Shown: positions 23,401-35,794, counted from the stretch's first letter. The stretch is 64,000 nt of DNA from Anastrepha obliqua (GCF_027943255.1 NC_072893.1:42802001-42866000); one strand, 5' to 3'. Notes: generated by a model from the letters alone, not told the origin. Translations and numbers: made by a program.

Positions 23401-24270
23401 TTTGTTGGACGTTTTGGAAGTTAATTTAGGAGAGGAGATTAATTGTTATCGATGTGCAGATATTTTATACCAAATAAGCGGGAAAATGTAATTTTTCGTT
23501 TGGGAATTCGAAATTAATTTTCAAAGCCCTGGCGGGAAATATTACAAAAAACAAAAAACCATTAGGACCTTTTTTTGGCCATAGAAAAACTATGGGAAAT
23601 AGCATCAAGGTCAAAAACATAAAATAAAATATATTTGGAGCCCTCCTAATACATTCATATACATTTCTAAATATGTGCTTATGTCCATACACACCTTCAT
23701 GTACCGCACGCGGCAATAAATTATATGACCTTTGTGGCGAAATTATTTGACACAGTGCTCTGCAAGTACATTTCCTTGTTAGAAAGTTTGGCTGCTTACT
23801 GTTGCCGTTGCCCATCTTTGCAATTTCAACTTTCCCACTTTCACACATTCAACTCGCTCATTTCGACACTCTTTTACTTAACACGCTGTTTTATTTATTA
23901 TGCAAATCTCAATGGCATCGTGTCCACCACTTGCTTACAATGTCTTTTTATCAGCAATCAACTGGGACCACCTGTACGGTGATTTATACACTCAACTGTC
24001 TGGGTTATGAAACTTTAAACACAAGGACATTGTGGGCAATAAATTTCCAACCAACAAAAAATAAAAATAAAAAATAAAAATAAATGTTAAAAAGTACAAG
24101 AATTTACAGGCAGAGACTAGCAAAAAGCAATAAATTTATTAGTAAATGGGCACCACAAAGCTAAGAAATTAATTGCGAAAGTTGTTGTTGCTGCGAAAAT
24201 TAACTTTTCTCTGTTTATGAAGAAGCTAAATGAGAATTTATTCTATTTATTTCTAATTAAAATTTTAAAA
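23401..24270. other. spacer, no gene recognised
   Basis: Contains an AAAATAAAAATAAA tract at 24054-24083. A cluster of open frames near 23725-24077 has no recognisable motif. Confidence 0.5.
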
Positions 24271-24274
24271 GTAA

Positions 24275-24900
24275 AAAAGCTGCAGTGCTCTGTGGAGGTG
24301 GCTGAAAACATAGTCGAAAAAATCAACTTTTTTGTGGAAAATAAACCATACTGTGTTGCTGTATTTTTGGACTTTGCAAAAGCATTTGAGAAATTTGGCA
24401 CAAACTTCTCTTCACCTTACTGACCGTTGCTTCTACATTAAATAAGCTTATAAATATTCACATATTTACGAGTATATACATCAAATCTCAGCCGAAGATC
24501 TTCAAGGCAACGTTTTAGGACCACGCCTACACGCCTTATTTACCTATGACACACAATTGCCAGACTAAATTAACTCAACTATAGCAACATTTACTGACGA
24601 CACAATTTTATTGTCATTTGACAAAAATCTCTCAACCGCTACAACAAACCTACAGATCTACACCAACAATGCAAAGAAGTGATTTGACTAATGGAGTTTA
24701 AAAATAAATCAGGCTGTACAAGTAATATTTAAGAAAACAACAAAGGTTGCTGCTACGCAGATTAAGCTCAACAATAAAAACATAAATATTGAAGCATCTG
24801 CAAAATATCTTGGAATCCATCTGGACTCAAAATTAACTTGGAAATATCACATCAAAGAGAAAAACAAATCAAATAAAAAAAAAAATTTTTTGACAATGAC
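24275..24900 (+). pseudogene. Jockey-type LINE reverse transcriptase remnant
   Basis: Fragmented RT. Words in order: VAENIVEKINFFVENKPYC near 24300, VAVFLDFAKAFEK near 24356 (first catalytic Asp), FTDDTILLSFDKNLS near 24590 (the ADD box with Ala to Thr), FKKTTKVAATQIKLNNKN near 24730, and SAKYLGIHLDSKLTWKYHI near 24797. It is broken by many shifts and stops and ends in an A-rich stretch. Confidence 0.75.
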
Positions 24901-24904
24901 ATTG

Positions 24905-25395
24905 GCTTCTCTCCTTCTTAATTGGCGCGATAACCGCTTACGTGATTTTGGCCGAGTTTAACAAAGCGCGCCAGTCGTTTATTTCTAACCGACGCCAATT
25001 GGACATACCAAGTGAAGCCAAGTCCTTCTCCACCTGATTTTTCCAACGCAGAGGAGGCCGCCCTCTTCCTCTGCTACCACCAGCAGGTACCGCATCGAAT
25101 ACTTTCAAAGCCGAAGCGTTTGTATCCATTCGGACGATATGACCCAGCCAACGTAGCCGCTGGATCGTTACTCGCTGCGCTATGTCTATGTCGTCGTAAA
25201 GCTCATACAGCTCATTGTTCCATCGTCTGCGATATTCGCCGTTGCCAACGAGCAAAGGTCCAAAAATCTTACGCAGAATCTTTCTCTCAAACACTCCAAG
25301 CGTCGCTTAATCGGATGTTGTCATCGTCCAAGCTTCTGCGCCATACGTTAGGATGGGCATGATGAGAGCCTTGTACAGTGGTACTAATGGTATTG
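24905..25395 (-). mobile_element. RTE-like LINE, C-terminal end with TTC-type tail
   Basis: Minus-strand frame of 118 codons (25294-24938): FERKILRKIFGPLLVGN, RRRWNNELYELYDDIDIA, RLRWLGHIVRMD, RGRGRPPLRWKNQVEKDL and NWRRLEINDWRALLNSAK. This tail follows the RT in the endonuclease-reverse transcriptase LINEs of the RTE type; clade assignment is by resemblance only. The 3' end reaches CTTCTCCTTCTTAATTGG near 24910, equivalent to the TTC-repeat edge of the copy at 38838-39640. It is the better preserved copy for this domain. Confidence 0.75.
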
Positions 25396-25439
25396 GCTAG
25401 TTGACAGAAATTCGAAACTCAGCATTTCCAACAAACTAC

Positions 25440-26755
25440 AAGGAGAAGTCAAAAATGAACAAGTTAAAATGTTTTTGACAGCGCCATCTTAATAATGAAT
25501 AAGGGCGTGGGAGGTTACATCCCAAGCTGACTTCCAGTGAAAGCTTGGTGACATTCGGTTCAGTTGAAGCGAAGTTATTGCGTCTAAAGTGTCAGTATGT
25601 TTGTGCCATCGGTACAAAAATGAGTTTCGAGAAAAGCGATAATATGAAATTTTGTTTTAAAATTGGTAAAATGTTTACTTAATTGATGAAAAACGTTTAT
25701 GGCGATGATTGCCTATCTCGTGCTAGAGTTTATGAGTGGCTTACACGTTTCAGAGATGGTTGTGAGGATATAAATGGCAATGAACATACGGGCCGTCCAA
25801 AATCAGCAATCACCGAAAACTCCATCAAAATTGTTCGAAAAATTTATCAAAAATGAAACGAAATTATCGTTAAAATTCATGGAATCGGAGTTGAATACCA
25901 CCAAAACATCGACTTACGAAAGGTCTGTGTACCTTTCATTCCGCACACGTTAACTAAGGACCAAAAATTACTCAAAAATCAGCATGCGAAAGACTTCATT
26001 AAACAGGCGAGAAAATGCGAGAACTTTCTTTACAACATTGTAACTGGTGATGAAATGTGGGGTTTCCAACACGAACCTGAAACTAAGCGTCAAAGTGCCG
26101 AATGGAAGGCCCCACCACCCGACTGGTGATGAAATGTGGGGTTTCCAACACGAACCTGAAACTAAGCGTCAAAGTGCCGAGTGGAAGGCCCCACCACCCG
26201 AAAAATTGCGTTTGAAGAAGTCGAAAACCAAGGCTACTCTCAACTGATTTTACGATTCCAAGGGAATTGTCCACAAGGAGTTCATGCCAATGGGCCAAAC
26301 CGTCTATGCAGATTTTTGTCTTGGCGTTTTGAAGCGTTTGTTGCATCGCATTTATCGAATTCGCCCTGAATACCGCGAAGGAGGAAGCTGGCGTTTATTG
26401 CATGATAATGCATCATCCCACCGATCCACTTTTGTGACTGATTTTTTTACTAGAAATCGCATTTTAACCATCAATCACTCTCCGTATTCGCCTGATATGG
26501 CTCCCTGTGACTTCTCCCTTTGACTTCGGAAAATTTCATTTGGCTATGAAAGGATACCGTTTGGAGTCCGTTACAGCCATCCAACTTGTGCCAACATCCT
26601 GAAGGACATTCCGGTCAATGACCTGAAACACTCGTTTGAAAAGCTTTTAGATCGCATAAAACAGTGTATCGAGGCCAGAGGGGACTATTTTGAATAAATA
26701 AACTCGAAGTTATCAGAACAAAGCTCCTCTCGTTCCTGTTTTAGCTCAGTCTTGA
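25440..26755 (+). mobile_element. mariner (D34D), near full-length, with internal tandem duplication
   Basis: Transposase from ATG 25621 (MSFEKSDNMKFCFKIGK, then a stop), SRARVYEWLTRFRDG near 25720, GRPKSAITENS near 25792, and GDEMWGFQHEPETKRQ near 26050 (first Asp). That segment is repeated 79 bp later. Then WRLLHDNASSHRSTF near 26385 and HSPYSPDMAPCDFS near 26475, 34 residues apart (D34D). The C-terminus runs to TAA 26695-26697. The 3' flank CTCGAAGTTATCAGAAC is shared with the copy at 1-345. Terminal repeats are not certain; borders are approximate. Several stops and shifts inactivate it. Confidence 0.82.
26043..26200 (+). repeat. 79 bp tandem duplication in the mariner gene
   Basis: 26043-26121 and 26122-26200 are nearly identical (one visible difference, AATGG versus AGTGG, near 26180). 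The period is not a multiple of three, so it shifts the reading frame at the first catalytic motif. Confidence 0.9.
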
Positions 26756-26844
26756 TGAAAATTGTTAAAAAATTTGCTTATTGCTAGTAAAGACAGACGT
26801 ATGATTAATATGGGAAATAATAAAAAAAGCTACAAATCAGGGCT

Positions 26845-27003
26845 TATGTTTTGGAATGTAAAGATTTCTTTTTGTTCCCGCACATGAAAAATAAAATGCG
26901 AAGTTAACATTTTTCAACGCCTTAAGTAGCTGCTGAGTGTAAAAAGTACTTTGAAAATTGGTTCAAGCGAATGCAGACTTTGAAGGAGAATATTTGGAGA
27001 AAC
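26845..27003 (+). pseudogene. mariner C-terminal scrap
   Basis: Reads CKDFFLFPHMKNKMRS, then AECKKYFENWFKRMQT and KENIW. This corresponds to the third catalytic Asp (PCDFFLFP) and the C-terminal helix of a D34D mariner distinct from the element immediately upstream. About 50 codons remain. Confidence 0.65.
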
Positions 27004-27012
27004 AATAAAGTA

Positions 27013-27393
27013 AAGGGTGGTTAAATTTCAAGGACCGATGTTGAATGTGAATCACACCTAAACGTCAACGACACCCTTTAACTTCTTTCTTTGGGGTTTT
27101 TTGAAAGAAAAGGTGTACGTCGATAAGCCAGCAACAATTCAAGAGCTAAAGAATGAGATAATTCGGCACATTAACGGCACAGAACCTCAATTATATCTCA
27201 GCGTCATCGAAAATTTTGACCATCGGGTGGAGGTGTGCCGCCGAGGCTGTGGCGGCTATTTGGCCGATATTTTGCTTTGCACGTAATTGAGCCATACTAT
27301 TCTTATCATAATAAAGAGAAGTGATAATAATTTCTTAAAAAAAGATGTATTTTATTCAAAATCAATACCGACCCTCGAAACTTAACCACCCTT
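27013..27393 (+). mobile_element. rosa-like DD41D deletion derivative C (381 bp)
   Basis: TA at 27011-27012 and 27394-27395. Left end AAGGGTGGTTAAATTTCAAG, right end complementary (AAGGGTGGTTAAGTTTCGAG read inward). Only the last part of the transposase is left: after about 55 bp of 5' end it jumps to FFERKGVRR-like sequence, then VYVDKPATIQELKNEI, SVIENFDHRVEVCRRG and DILLCT, ending at 27286. All catalytic aspartates are gone. The deletion junction differs from that of copy D (57850-58196). Confidence 0.88.
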
Positions 27394-27654
27394 TATTTTC
27401 CATGATTATAATATTTTATTGTGTTTTAATTATTGGTTTTAAAATTTAATAGGTAGTCCTCGTATAAATTAAAAAAAATGCATAAAAATACTGCCTGAAT
27501 TTGAAAACTTTTTTAAAACTTCCCCTTAGATTTTTACTGAAGTTATCTAACAGATGAGTAGAAGACATCGTTTTTGAAAGAAAGATCTTAAAAAAGCGTA
27601 AAATATATAAGAAATTCCAAAAAAACTTGTTTTCCTATTATGCCGTTTATTATT

Positions 27655-28517
27655 AATAATATTTACTGACGGCTCGAAAATGATGGACGTAGTAGGCGTA
27701 AGGACTAATTGCGCAGAGCTGGACATCAGGCGATAAGGTCCATAAGGTCCATAAGGACCATTGCAGTATTTTTCAAGCAGAAATGTTTGGGTTAGAAAAG
27801 GCTGCAGAAATAGCACTAGCGCACATCTAGCAAATCCAACATACCTGAATACGTTGACAGTCAAGCGGCAATAAAGGCCGGGAACCCATAGAGAGACTAG
27901 CCGAATACAGGCGGTTACACATTTATTGGTTACCCGGACATAATGGCATTGCAGGAAACGAAATTACAGATGAGATTGCCAAAAGTACTGTTTACATAAA
28001 ACTCGAACAAGAAAACGACATACTGAAACCTTGAAATAAATACAATGACAACGCTGCGGATATGAAAATACAGATAGATAGGAGGTGGAATAATCTAGCC
28101 GCTTGCAAAACCGCGAAATGTGCGCACAGAATGCCTGTCTAGAAAGGAAAGCAGAACTATCGTAGGTATATTGATAGTCCACAATTTACTAGCAGCACAC
28201 GCCTACAAGATGGGAGCTACAAACAATAGCAAATGCAGATTTTGCAATGAACTAGAAGAGAGGGAAATTCTAGAATACTTTCTATGTTCTTGCCCTGCAT
28301 TAGCTAGAACCCAAATGAAATGCTTAAGAGCTCTACAATATGAGAGCTTAGAATATCTCTCGGGGTTAGAGGTTGAGGGCTTACTTAGATTCGCAAAAGA
28401 CGCAGGCTTATTACAAGAAGCCTACTACAAGGAAACGTAAGGGTCAGGCTCCATCTCGTATCACTAAGCACCAATAACCAATTTGATAGCTTCCAGCCAG
28501 GCAGGTCAACCTAACCT
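27655..28517 (+). mobile_element. I-superfamily LINE, RNase H plus zinc knuckle, AACCT tail
   Basis: 5'-truncated. RNase H words: IFTDGSKMMDVVGVRT near 27660, SIFQAEMFGLEKAAEIA near 27768, TVDSQAAIKA near 27855 and IYWLPGHNGIAGNEITDEIA near 27922. These are the DEDD positions of an intact RNase H, but frameshifts separate them. The C-terminus at 28145-28440 is well preserved: CRFCNELEEREILEYFLC-SC (zinc knuckle) and LRFAKDAGLLQEAYYKET. The 3' UTR ends GGTCAACCTAACCTCACCT (28502-28520). The same C-terminus and tail recur at 63534-63825, so both belong to one family. Confidence 0.85.
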
Positions 28518-30400
28518 CACCTATGCCGTTTAGTGCAAAAGCCTGAGTGATTGCCTGCACCTATCTACGGTATTTTGCCTACCTAATTAATAGCTCCTGG
28601 TCTACTCCATGTAAAATCAAAAAATTCATGCATAGTTTCTGCGCTATTCTTGCTACAACTTGAACCTGCTGTGCGGAACTAACTTCGTTAAATGTGCCTA
28701 TATTTTTTTTAATTTATTTATTTATTACATCCAACTATCCGAAATGAAACGATTTATTTTTCGCATTTTCCTTGCTTTTTTCATATTTATCTCAACCAAT
28801 AACGTTAGCCTTGACTACGTCAGGTATTACGAGGTCACGCCCAACATTTACCCCTTCGAATGCCTTCGGCTAAAGCTGTTAGTAATATTGTGAAATATTT
28901 CTTTATATAATTTTATAACATTTTTCATGCTGCTGCATGTCATTGCCGCAAATTACGACTACTACGCGCCACATTGCTGAGTAATGTCATTAAGTCCACT
29001 CGACGTTGTCCGCTACCCTCTTTCACTTGCATTTTCTATGCGCCTCCCCGACTGTCATTTCTTTGCGCTCGCTGAATGTAATTTTCAAAAGTATGTCAGT
29101 AGGCAAATTCTAAGCCTTGCCAGCAATCAACAGCACAACAGCAAGCAGAGAGCATTGACGACGGCGAAGGACAACGCGCCGCAATATGTTGGTTGAGTGA
29201 AATTTTTTGTTGACTACTTCGTCGTTGCTTGGCTGTCACAGGCATGCAAGCATTTCCACGATGCATACACGTACAAACACACGTACAGACGTGCATATGT
29301 AAACAAGCGAGCAGAAAATACTTATGCATTGCCACAGCAACCGAAAATAACTAAATAGTTCAGCAAAAACGGAATATAGAGCGATATCGTGTTGGCATCG
29401 CTGCTGCTCTAATTTCGCTGAGCTCGGCGGCACATTTTTGTGCTTTGGCATTTTGGAATTTCCGCACGAACACGCATACGTTTGCAACTAGCGCCGCGCC
29501 AGTGCATGTGAATGCGAGCGCGAGCGCGAGTGCATTTTCATTTTCATTTGCGGCCATGCTGGCATGTCAAAACGAGAAAACTAAAAACAGGACGGGCTTG
29601 TAATGAAACATTTAAATAAAAACATAAATAAAAAAAAATGAGCATAGAAGTTACGTATACGCCATGCAGTTCACTGCTTTGTGGCTGCCAAGTATGTTGT
29701 GCCGCAGAATGAATGTTGCCGCTGCCGTTAGTACCCTCTTTAGCTGGTTTTTTGTTTTATATGTGCAACTTCAGTTGCATTTGCTTCCCATTAATGGCAT
29801 GCAACCCCACTAAATTTGCTCGCACTGCGTTGTTTTGCATTCCAAATATTTCTTTGTTTCACAAATTAACGCTAACATGTAATGTACTTCAATTTTATCG
29901 TCAAAAATTTACATTTATTGCACTGTGGCACGCCATCAACACCAGACTGGCTAAGTGGCAATGGCACTGCATAAATATTTGGGAGCACGTAAATATGTAC
30001 AAATTGTGGTTACTGTGTGGGAATGGTAAATAAATGTAATGTAACTATAAAATTATGAAGAAGAGTAAAGCGTAGAGCTACAGTTGTGGGCTGTTGTTAA
30101 CCTTTTATGGGTAGCGTGACCATTTGTTGCTTACGAATATTAAAATGTATATGTAAAGTAAGGAATTTGCTTCCACAGAACATTGCACACTAGTGATGTC
30201 ACATACAAACGGGTTCGAGTAACTTCGGGTAACTTTAACTATAAAATAACATAGAAAGACTTTGGCATACTTCAACATTTACTTCCCTCAGAGAAATGGG
30301 GATTACGCTGTTCCAATCTAGAAAAATGGTAAATGGAATGGGAACAGAATTTAGCAACTTTTTCTACCAGCCCTCGTTAATAGAAATTTACTGATTTCCA
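28518..30400. other. spacer, partly GC-richer, no gene recognised
   Basis: 28950-29560 is noticeably less AT-rich than its surroundings and includes a GAGCGC run at about 29514-29530. I found no exon I could defend. A promoter or 5' UTR is possible but unsupported. Confidence 0.4.
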
Positions 30401-30404
30401 TACA

Positions 30405-32312
30405 GCTGCTGTATTTTTCAAGCCGATGTACATGCAATTGGTTTACTAAAAGCACTAAGAGGCCCGTTACTTCAAACTGTATGTTTAAAGCCTCTCCAAT
30501 TTTCAATCCTCAAGCTCTACTATTTCCTCTACTCTACTCTACTCTTACTATAGTCTGCTGCATAACAAGCAAACGAGTTGTCCGCCACAATTATTTGATT
30601 TCCAAAAGAACTAAAGACAGATTTCCATAGATATCTATTGCTTTTGCTGAAAAGACATATTTCGTACTTTTGGAATTAGGAAACGGAGTAGCTGAAAAAT
30701 ATATTTACAGTCAGTCTTAAAACATTTACTTCAACGGATCTGGTTTAAAGACAAAATGTCGAATTAAAGCGGTAGAAAAATTAAACTTGGAAGGTAAGGG
30801 TATAAGACAGATGAGGGTCCTCCGGCCGATGAAGGACCTCCGTACAATTTTCGTGAGTTCACCAGTTGACGAGAAGACCCGATCAATTACTAACAATAAG
30901 CTGATTAATCGGAGAAGAAGTGTAATTCCGTTGCAAGATGGAATAAGTTCGCACTTATATGTGTTTCTGAACAGCGCGGGAGTTCAAGGAAACGAAATTT
31001 TCGATGGATAGGCCAACTGCGTACCAGCGGCTACCCCACAGGGACCAGAGCCCGGTACCCTTTCTACAGGAATTATGAATCGGTGCGATGATCCAGTCCA
31101 GAGAGCTGCTGAACTGCAAAGTGTTTTGTGACAGGCCCGAACAGAAAATTGTTAAACTTCCTTCAAAAACTTGGGAGACAAGGCGATCGGTTAATTGTCG
31201 GTACTATTACAGCACACAACCCATGCGGTCAGCATATGACCATCATTGGAATCATTGAGAACCCGATTTGCACGTCTTGCTTAGCGGAGGCGGATGACAC
31301 TGAGCATTTTCTTTGTAAATGTCCTGTCTGTGGTAAAGCAAGGCTACGAATTTTGGGTTCCGATGCCAGGAGATTGAGCAATATTCTTTCCCCCCAAGTG
31401 GAAGATATTTTCAGATTAGCCAAAGAATCTGGGAAATTCTCACAGAACTAGCTATGTCTGTCTTTGTCTCTGTATCTGTTTCTGTCCCTGTCTCTGTCCC
31501 TGTCTCTGTCTCTGTCTCTGTCTCTGTCTCTGTCTCTGTCTCTGTCTCTGTCTCTGTCTCTGTCTCTGTCTCTGTCTCTGTCTCTGTCTCTGTCTCTGTC
31601 TCTATCTCTGTCTCTGTCTCTGTCTCTGTCTCTGTCTCTGTCTCTGTCTCTGTCTCTGTCTCTGTCTCTGTCTCTGTCTCTGTCTCTGTCTCTGTCTCTG
31701 TCTCTGTCTCTGTCTCTGTCTCTGTCTCTGTCTCTGTCTCTGTCTCTGTCTCTGTCTCTGTCTCTGTCTCTGTCTCTGTCTCTGTCTCTGTCTCTGTCTC
31801 TGTCTCTGTCTCTGTCTCTGTCTCTGTCTCTGTCTCTGTCTCTGTCTCTGTCTCTGTCTCTGTCTCTGTCTCTGTCTCTGTCTCTGTCTCTGTCTCTGTC
31901 TCTGTCTCTGTCTCTGTCTCTGTCTCTGTCTCTGTCTCTGTCTCTGTCTCTGTCTCTGTCTCTGTCACTGTCTCTGTCTCTGTCTCTGTCTCTGTCTCTG
32001 TCTCTGTCTCTGTCTCTGTCTCTGTCTCTGTCTCTGTCTCTGTCTCTGTCTCTGTCTCTGTCTCTGTCTCTGTCTCTGTCTCTGTCTCTGTCTCTGTCTC
32101 TTACCAGTCTCTTGGTGCTTCTGGGCTCGCCTTTTTCAAAATAAAATATAAAAATCGGTATACCTCCTGAGTATCGCATTCAATTTGCATTCCATCGGAT
32201 ATAGTCATGCTGTAAATAACCGTTAAACAAATTGGTAACGAGGATGTGGCAACAAAATGGTGCGATAGCGCTAGTTAGATTCTGGATGAATCACCACTCT
32301 AACCAACCAACC
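30405..32312 (+). mobile_element. I-superfamily LINE tail with expanded 3' UTR microsatellite
   Basis: Heavily decayed RNase H begins near 30408 (CCIFQADVHAIGLLKAL) and ends near 31010 (AGVQGNEIFDG). Better kept is the C-terminus at 31128-31451: KLGRQGDRLIVGTITAH, CTSCLAEADDTEHFLC-KC (zinc knuckle), and VEDIFRLAKESGKFSQN then TAG. The 3' UTR contains a 600 bp TCTGTC array (31499-32103), then GGCAACAAAATGGTGCGATAG near 32250, and ends in CTAACCAACCAACCAAG at about 32298-32312. The AACC tail resembles that of the LINE ending at 47531. Confidence 0.75.
31499..32103. repeat. (TCTGTC)n hexanucleotide array, about 100 units
   Basis: Almost pure TCTGTC repeats with single-base interruptions near 31604 (TCTATC) and 31966 (TCACTG). 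A less regular edge (TCTTTG, TATCTG, TCCCTG) lies at 31455-31498. All six frames are open and give two-residue repeat peptides; these are artefacts of the period, not genes. Confidence 0.97.
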
Positions 32313-33815
32313 AAGTGAAAACTTTTTTCGAAGTCTAACAACCTTAAACACTTATACATCTCTTAAAAGTTGTATAACTTTAGCCTGACACAGTAACACC
32401 AAATAATTGAATAATTAAATTGGCCAATAAAGCTTAATTTTCTCAGTAACCAACACTACTAATAACGGTACAGTGCTTTCCTCTAAATTATCGCACTACC
32501 TTACAAATATTTGTTGTTTCACCCCAAAAGCAAGCGACAACTGTTGATGAATAAAGTCGATGTGGGTGATTTGGGGTGACAAAGTAACCACTGTAACCGG
32601 TGGAGAGTACATTTGTCAAATAGTGACGGCAGAAACAATAACAACTAACTCAAATGTCAATAAAAACTACGAAAAACAACTGCAATACAAGTACGACAAA
32701 TAATAACTGACAGCCACGAGGAAATGACGAGCATAAGAAGAGAAAAAAAAAGTGAAGTTTTACTACAGCCATTCGAATATGAATATTTAGGTAGGTGACA
32801 AAAACCACCAGTCTAGCAAGAAAGTAAGCATGCACATTTATACAGTCGTGTGTATTTCACTCTTAGCGACAGTTATGAGAGCACAAACAAACTGCCTTGC
32901 TCACAGTCAACTGTTGGTGGCACTTAGGCAAATTAAATTCGAAAATGAACGGAGTGAGGTCCGGGCGCAAAGAACTCGTAACGCAAATTGTGATTTATTT
33001 CCGTAGTAGATTGTGCAAATTTATACATTTTCTCACACACACACACACACATACAGATGTGTCTTTATGTATTTGCGTACATATGTACATATGAAAGATA
33101 CACAAGGCTGTAGGGAGATTATGAAAGTGTGTAAGTGGAACTCGCAAGTGTGGTTGCTCGCAAGCTGAAGCAAACAAATGCGCGATTTGGCAACAAAATA
33201 AGCGCTTGTTAGCCGCGTGTTGTTTGTTTATTTTTGTGTTGGTATTTGTGTTACTTGAATTATTTGTTATTTTTATTGCTGCTGCTCTGTGCTAGCATTT
33301 ACTATGACCCCTGTTTGGTCCCTTTTATTTCCAATGCAAAACACGTAATTCTAGACGCCCAAACAAATCGGCTACACGCAAGACTGTAAAAATCAGTGTT
33401 TACGCGGGGCAGCTGGAGAGTTTTAAAGGAAAGGATGTAGGTGTGTTTGTACATGTGTGTACACCAGCGTTCACAATAATAGCAGCGCGATGTTTTGCAA
33501 AGTTTTGACTATTTATTTATTTTTAATTATTTTTTTTATAAAAATATAGTTCATGCTACAATACAACAAAAACCATATAGTGGAAAGTTTCAAACTTAGC
33601 ACAAAATTGGAAAAATATCAAAGAAATTTTGTAATAAATTAATAAATAATTTTAAATTTTTAACCCATTATTGTAACATGTATATGCTTTGAAAAAAAAA
33701 ATTAACTTGTTTGTTTTGTTAACTATTTGCAAAGCATTAAATGTAAGTACATTTTTAAGGGATTATGAGTAGTCGGAATGCTCAAGAAGTTGGATTCTTT
33801 TGCAATTTTTTAAAG
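32313..33815. other. spacer with CA microsatellite
   Basis: (CA)n at 33034-33051. A Tc1-style terminal word, CGTTCACAATAATAGCAGCG, occurs near 33469, but no partner end was found. No gene recognised. Confidence 0.5.
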
Positions 33816-33817
33816 TA

Positions 33818-34749
33818 AAGGGTGGTTAAATTTCAACGGCCGATGTTGAATGTCATCCACACCTAAACGTCAAGCTTTTTCTGCATTTAATTTGACATTT
33901 TTCAATCTCAAACTAACTCTATTTGAACCATGGAAAGATGCACAATCGAGCAATGCGTTAAAGTTATTCAGGCTTATTATGAAAACTGGCGTTCAAATCA
34001 AAATGCATATCGTGCACTTCGTGAAGAAAATCATCTTCAGTGATGAGGCACATTTTCACCTCAGTGGATTCGTCAATAAGCAGAATTGCCGCATTTGGGC
34101 GAATGATAATTCAAGAGTGATTGCCGAAAAACCAATGCACCCACAAAGAGTGACTGTTTGGTGCGGTTTATGGGCCAGCGGCATCACTGGGCCGTATTTT
34201 TCCCAAAATGAGGCCGGTCAGGCAGTTACTGTGAATAGTGTTCGCTATCGTGAGATGATAACGAACTCTTTATGGTCCGAATTGGAAGATATAGATGTGG
34301 ACGATATGTGGTTTCAACAGGACGGTGCCACTTGTCACACAGCTAACGAAACAATGGCTCTTTTGCGCGAAAAATTTGATGGCCGAATAATTTCACGTCA
34401 CGGCGATGTTAATTGGACATTTCACACCGTTGGACTTCTTTCTTTGAGGTTATTTGAAAGAAAAGGTGTACGTCGATAAGCCAGCAACAATTCAAGAGCT
34501 AAAGGACGAGATAATTCGGCACATTAACGGCATAGAACCTCAGTTACGCCTCAGCGTCATCGAAAATTTGGACCATTGGATACCGGAGGTGTGCCACCGA
34601 GGCCGCAGTGGCCATTTGGCTAATATTTTGTTTTATACGTAATTGAGCCATACCAATATTATCATAATAAAGGAGGAATGACAATAATTTCCTAAAACAA
34701 TTCTATTTTATTCAAAATCAACACCGGCCCTTAAAACTTAATCACCCTT
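33818..34749 (+). mobile_element. rosa-like DD41D mariner copy A (932 bp)
   Basis: TA at 33816-33817 and 34750-34751. The inverted ends are about 26 bp, AAGGGTGGTTAAATTTCAAC against AAGGGTGATTAAGTTTTAAG. The transposase starts at ATG 33930 (MERCTIEQCVKVIQAYYEN) and jumps near 34020 to KKIIFSDEAHFHLSGFVNKQ, which removes the helix-turn-helix region. WVCGL-type core and WFQQDGATCHTANET near 34311 follow. The third Asp is kept (TPLDFF near 34428), 41 residues on once a small break is allowed, but the next Trp codon is TGA. It ends near 34642. Length and deletion match copy B. Confidence 0.9.
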
Positions 34750-34809
34750 TATGATATCTTAAGAATATTGTAATTATAATTTAAAAGTATATTTTAATTA
34801 TAATTTAAA

Positions 34810-35260
34810 GTAATCCAACAAATACTTTTCGAGTTATAATAAAGGCTACTCGGGTGCTCGATAGCAAAATTTTAAATGCGTTTTTCTCAAAACAATGTTT
34901 TTTGAACTGGTGATCACTGTAACTTGAAAACCGCTTGGTAAATTTCAATAACATTTTAATGGCTTTTGAAAAACATAAAAAATTCGTACCTGATTGAAGG
35001 CTTTTTTCAAAAATTTCGATGTTTTTTTTAACAATTAACCGTCGGTTTTTTCCTCGAATATCTGAAAAATATTTCCTGAGGCCATCATTTTGTTAATTAA
35101 AAAAAAAAACTTCGATCAGGCACAAAATCATTTATTAATAAAAGTAATTTCTTTTGTCCGATTGATTTTAGATGAATCTCCAAGGACTTTTGATGATCAC
35201 CTCAAGGGACTTCTGGAGAAACGGGCTCCACACAAACAGCGATAACTTTTAGAATTATTA
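34810..35260 (-). repeat. unclassified repeat, copy 3 of the TTAA-element family (inverted)
   Basis: Read on the minus strand it aligns with 17570-17650 and 5270-5430: GAGAAAAACGCATTTAAA near 34885, and AGTAGCCTTTATTATAACTCG near 34845 opposite CAAAGGCTATAACTTTGAG of copy 1. The complementary arms here are GGTGATCA at 34909-34916 and TGATCACC at 35194-35201. Borders are approximate and no TTAA flanks were established. Confidence 0.55.
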
Positions 35261-35794
35261 TTATTATTTTTTTTTTTTTTGAAATTTTACTTACATAAGT
35301 CAAGTCGAAACATGATGTATTAATGCTACGTTTTTATTTTTGTAAAATAAAGCAATTGACTAGCAAAAAATTGTATTGGAAGTCATGATTTTTTCGGGCC
35401 TCTGACTACACCTAACCACTTAAGGTATCATAAAAAAAAAAACGAAACATTAAATTTTCGACTCTGTTTTTTATATGGATAAAGACTGCCAGCAAAACAA
35501 GTTGCTGAAAACCAACAGAGTTTTCGAGCTATTTCTAACTAGTGTTTTATCAAAATTCAATGAGCTACAAAATTGCATATCCAAAATTTTTCTAAAAACT
35601 GAGATTAAAAATTTGAGATTTGAAAATTTTGATGAACATTTTTGAAATTTTGTACAAAGATTAAAACTTGAAATTAAATGACTTTGGTTTCATCGAGTGT
35701 TTTTTTTTTGTTGCATGAGAATTGATATTGGTGACTATGGTTTGATGAGACAGCGACTCTTTTTTTTAAATAACTATTTGAATAAAATCATTGA

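Noticed and set aside
31411..32179. Long open frames of about 185-243 codons on both strands
   Set aside because: They are produced by the TCTGTC hexamer array, which has no stops in any frame. The peptides are two-residue repeats.
33465..33500. Tc1-like terminal repeat (CGTTCACAATAATAGCAGCG)
   Set aside because: Only one end was found and no transposase sequence or matching inverted end lies nearby.
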